Both the position numbers and the translations under genes were made by a program. From the NCBI GenBank assembly GCA_026196035.1, contig JAPHQX010000013.1, positions 1 through 34,640 of the forward strand: DNA of 34,640 nt. Direction: 5' to 3'. This DNA comes from Gammaproteobacteria bacterium (GTDB taxonomy: Bacteria > Pseudomonadota > Gammaproteobacteria > SZUA-229). Under the pieces are notes generated by a model. It was not told where the DNA came from and ran no database searches. It worked only from the letters and a program-made list of their open reading frames with translations. Shown one piece after another: positions 33,800 to 34,640 of this stretch. How positions within the stretch are numbered: position 1 is the stretch's first letter; each line of letters begins with the position of its first letter.

Positions 33800-34640
33800 T
33801 TAGCCTCCTGATACCGGTATCTGAAAAGTTGCGGCGTTTAGCCAGATATGCACCAGGATACTGCCCACATAACCCAGTGCTATAACGGGCGTCCATTTGA
33901 GATGGGTGAAAAAGGTATATAGACCCCGTGCCTGGCCCATCAGTGCAACACCCGCAGCTGAACCGATGGATAACATACTGCCACCCACACCGGCCGTAAG
34001 CGTCACCAACAACCACTGCCCAAGTGACATATCCGGCTGCATGGATAGCACCGCAAACATCACCGGAATATTATCAATCACCGCAGACAGAAAACCGACC
34101 ATAACATTGGCAGTGGTTGCACCAAGTTCCAGATAAAAATGCTGAGACAGCAGCGCCAGATAACCAATAAACCCCAACCCGCCAACACACAATACCACAC
34201 CATAGAAAAACAGCAGGGTATCCCACTCGGCACGGGCAAGACGTCCGAAGACATCAAATGCCGGCCGCACTTTTGGGCTAGCATACAGAACATCATCAAC
34301 CGTACCGTAGTCCGGTGCATCATCGGGTGTTTCGATATGAGTTTTTTTCAGGTAATAACCATAAAACTGCAAATATGCCAGACCGGTCATCATGCCCAGC
34401 ATTGGCGGCATATGTAACAGGCTATGGAAACCCACTGAAGTGGCAATGGTGCAGGCAAACAAAAACATAATAACGTAAGCACCACGACGCATCCTGATAC
34501 GACCATTAAGTGGCTCAGGGACACCCTGTGGAACAAAGAAATGCATGAGTGCCGCTGGCACCATGAAATTCACCAGTGCAGGAATAAATAATAAAAAGAA
34601 GGTCTGAAATTCAACCATGCCCTTCTGCCAGACCATCAGG
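33800..34640 (-). CDS. nhaD: NhaD-type Na+/H+ antiporter, partial (C-terminal part)
   Basis: The gene runs out of the window at 34640, so only about the last 279 residues are seen. They contain membrane helices of the NhaD family and the recognisable segment MVWQKGMVEFQTFFLLF, which is internal to NhaD proteins and not a start. They also show LSAVIDNIPVMFAVL and AGVGGSMLSIGSAAGVALMG, which fit the conserved ion-path helices. NhaD exports sodium or lithium in exchange for protons, typical of salt-adapted gammaproteobacteria. The next gene, a CBS protein, starts 5 bases after its stop. The missing 5' end lies beyond the window. Confidence 0.9.
   Translation of the reverse strand, partial: LMVWQKGMVEFQTFFLLFIPALVNFMVPAALMHFFVPQGVPEPLNGRIRMRRGAYVIMFLFACTIATSVGFHSLLHMPPMLGMMTGLAYLQFYGYYLKKTHIETPDDAPDYGTVDDVLYASPKVRPAFDVFGRLARAEWDTLLFFYGVVLCVGGLGFIGYLALLSQHFYLELGATTANVMVGFLSAVIDNIPVMFAVLSMQPDMSLGQWLLVTLTAGVGGSMLSIGSAAGVALMGQARGLYTFFTHLKWTPVIALGYVGSILVHIWLNAATFQIPVSGG

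Noticed and set aside
33795-34016. N-terminal extension of the CBS gene to 34016
   Set aside because: It overlaps the nhaD coding region, its residues are low-complexity frame-shadow, and AGGAGG marks the start at 33794.

Overview
The window looks like a chromosomal stretch of a moderately AT-rich gammaproteobacterium. The best lineage markers are a YbiT-type ABC-F protein very close to the enterobacterial one, the TIGR03546/TIGR03545 gene pair, a DUF1631 protein, a SixA-type phosphatase, an RhlE-type helicase and NhaD. Two SLC13-type carriers and NhaD fit a saline habitat, but the order or genus cannot be named from the sequence. I see no rRNA, tRNA, CRISPR array, insertion sequence or prophage. 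Genes are packed on both strands in short operons, and only one gap (1401-1810) exceeds 300 bases.

Layout. 1-4570: a small orphan gene with its own terminator, sixA, an Xre/MbcA-like protein, two tandem CBS-domain genes, an HDOD protein and an RluA-family pseudouridine synthase. 4600-7800: a membrane HD-GYP protein, a small membrane protein, a THI5/NMT1-like protein without a signal peptide and a single-domain receiver. 7930-12300: an SLC13 carrier with two RCK_C domains behind a structured leader, then a leftward group (small secreted protein, ABM-like protein, SUMF1-fold secreted protein). 12400-16500: DUF1631 protein and the TIGR03546/TIGR03545 pair. 16500-20450: patatin, SemiSWEET, TauE-like exporter and a PAS histidine kinase. 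20680-26580: TauD-like dioxygenase, membrane protein, FHA protein, Old Yellow Enzyme, c'-like cytochrome, DUF3391-HD-GYP protein and class I amidotransferase. 26800-31060: an RNA and ribosome group (RRM protein, RhlE, small partner protein, YbiT, NYN-domain protein). 31100-34640: an unknown protein, then a leftward nhaD-CBS-SLC13 operon cut by the window end.

How the parts fit. Signalling is prominent: two HD-GYP phosphodiesterases, HDOD, FHA, an orphan kinase, an orphan receiver and three CBS proteins. Five sites resemble the FNR/Anr box TTGAT-N4-ATCAA. One is perfect and lies in front of the cytochrome gene, and three have a -10-like hexamer about 30 bases downstream of the box centre, the class II geometry. 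This suggests an oxygen-responsive set of genes that includes the CBS pair and the cytochrome.

The most novel-looking signals are RNA leaders, not proteins. A nested hairpin in front of the RCK-bearing SLC13 gene appears able to hide its ribosome binding site, and a terminator plus two further hairpins precede rhlE. No complete new defence or biosynthetic system is evident.
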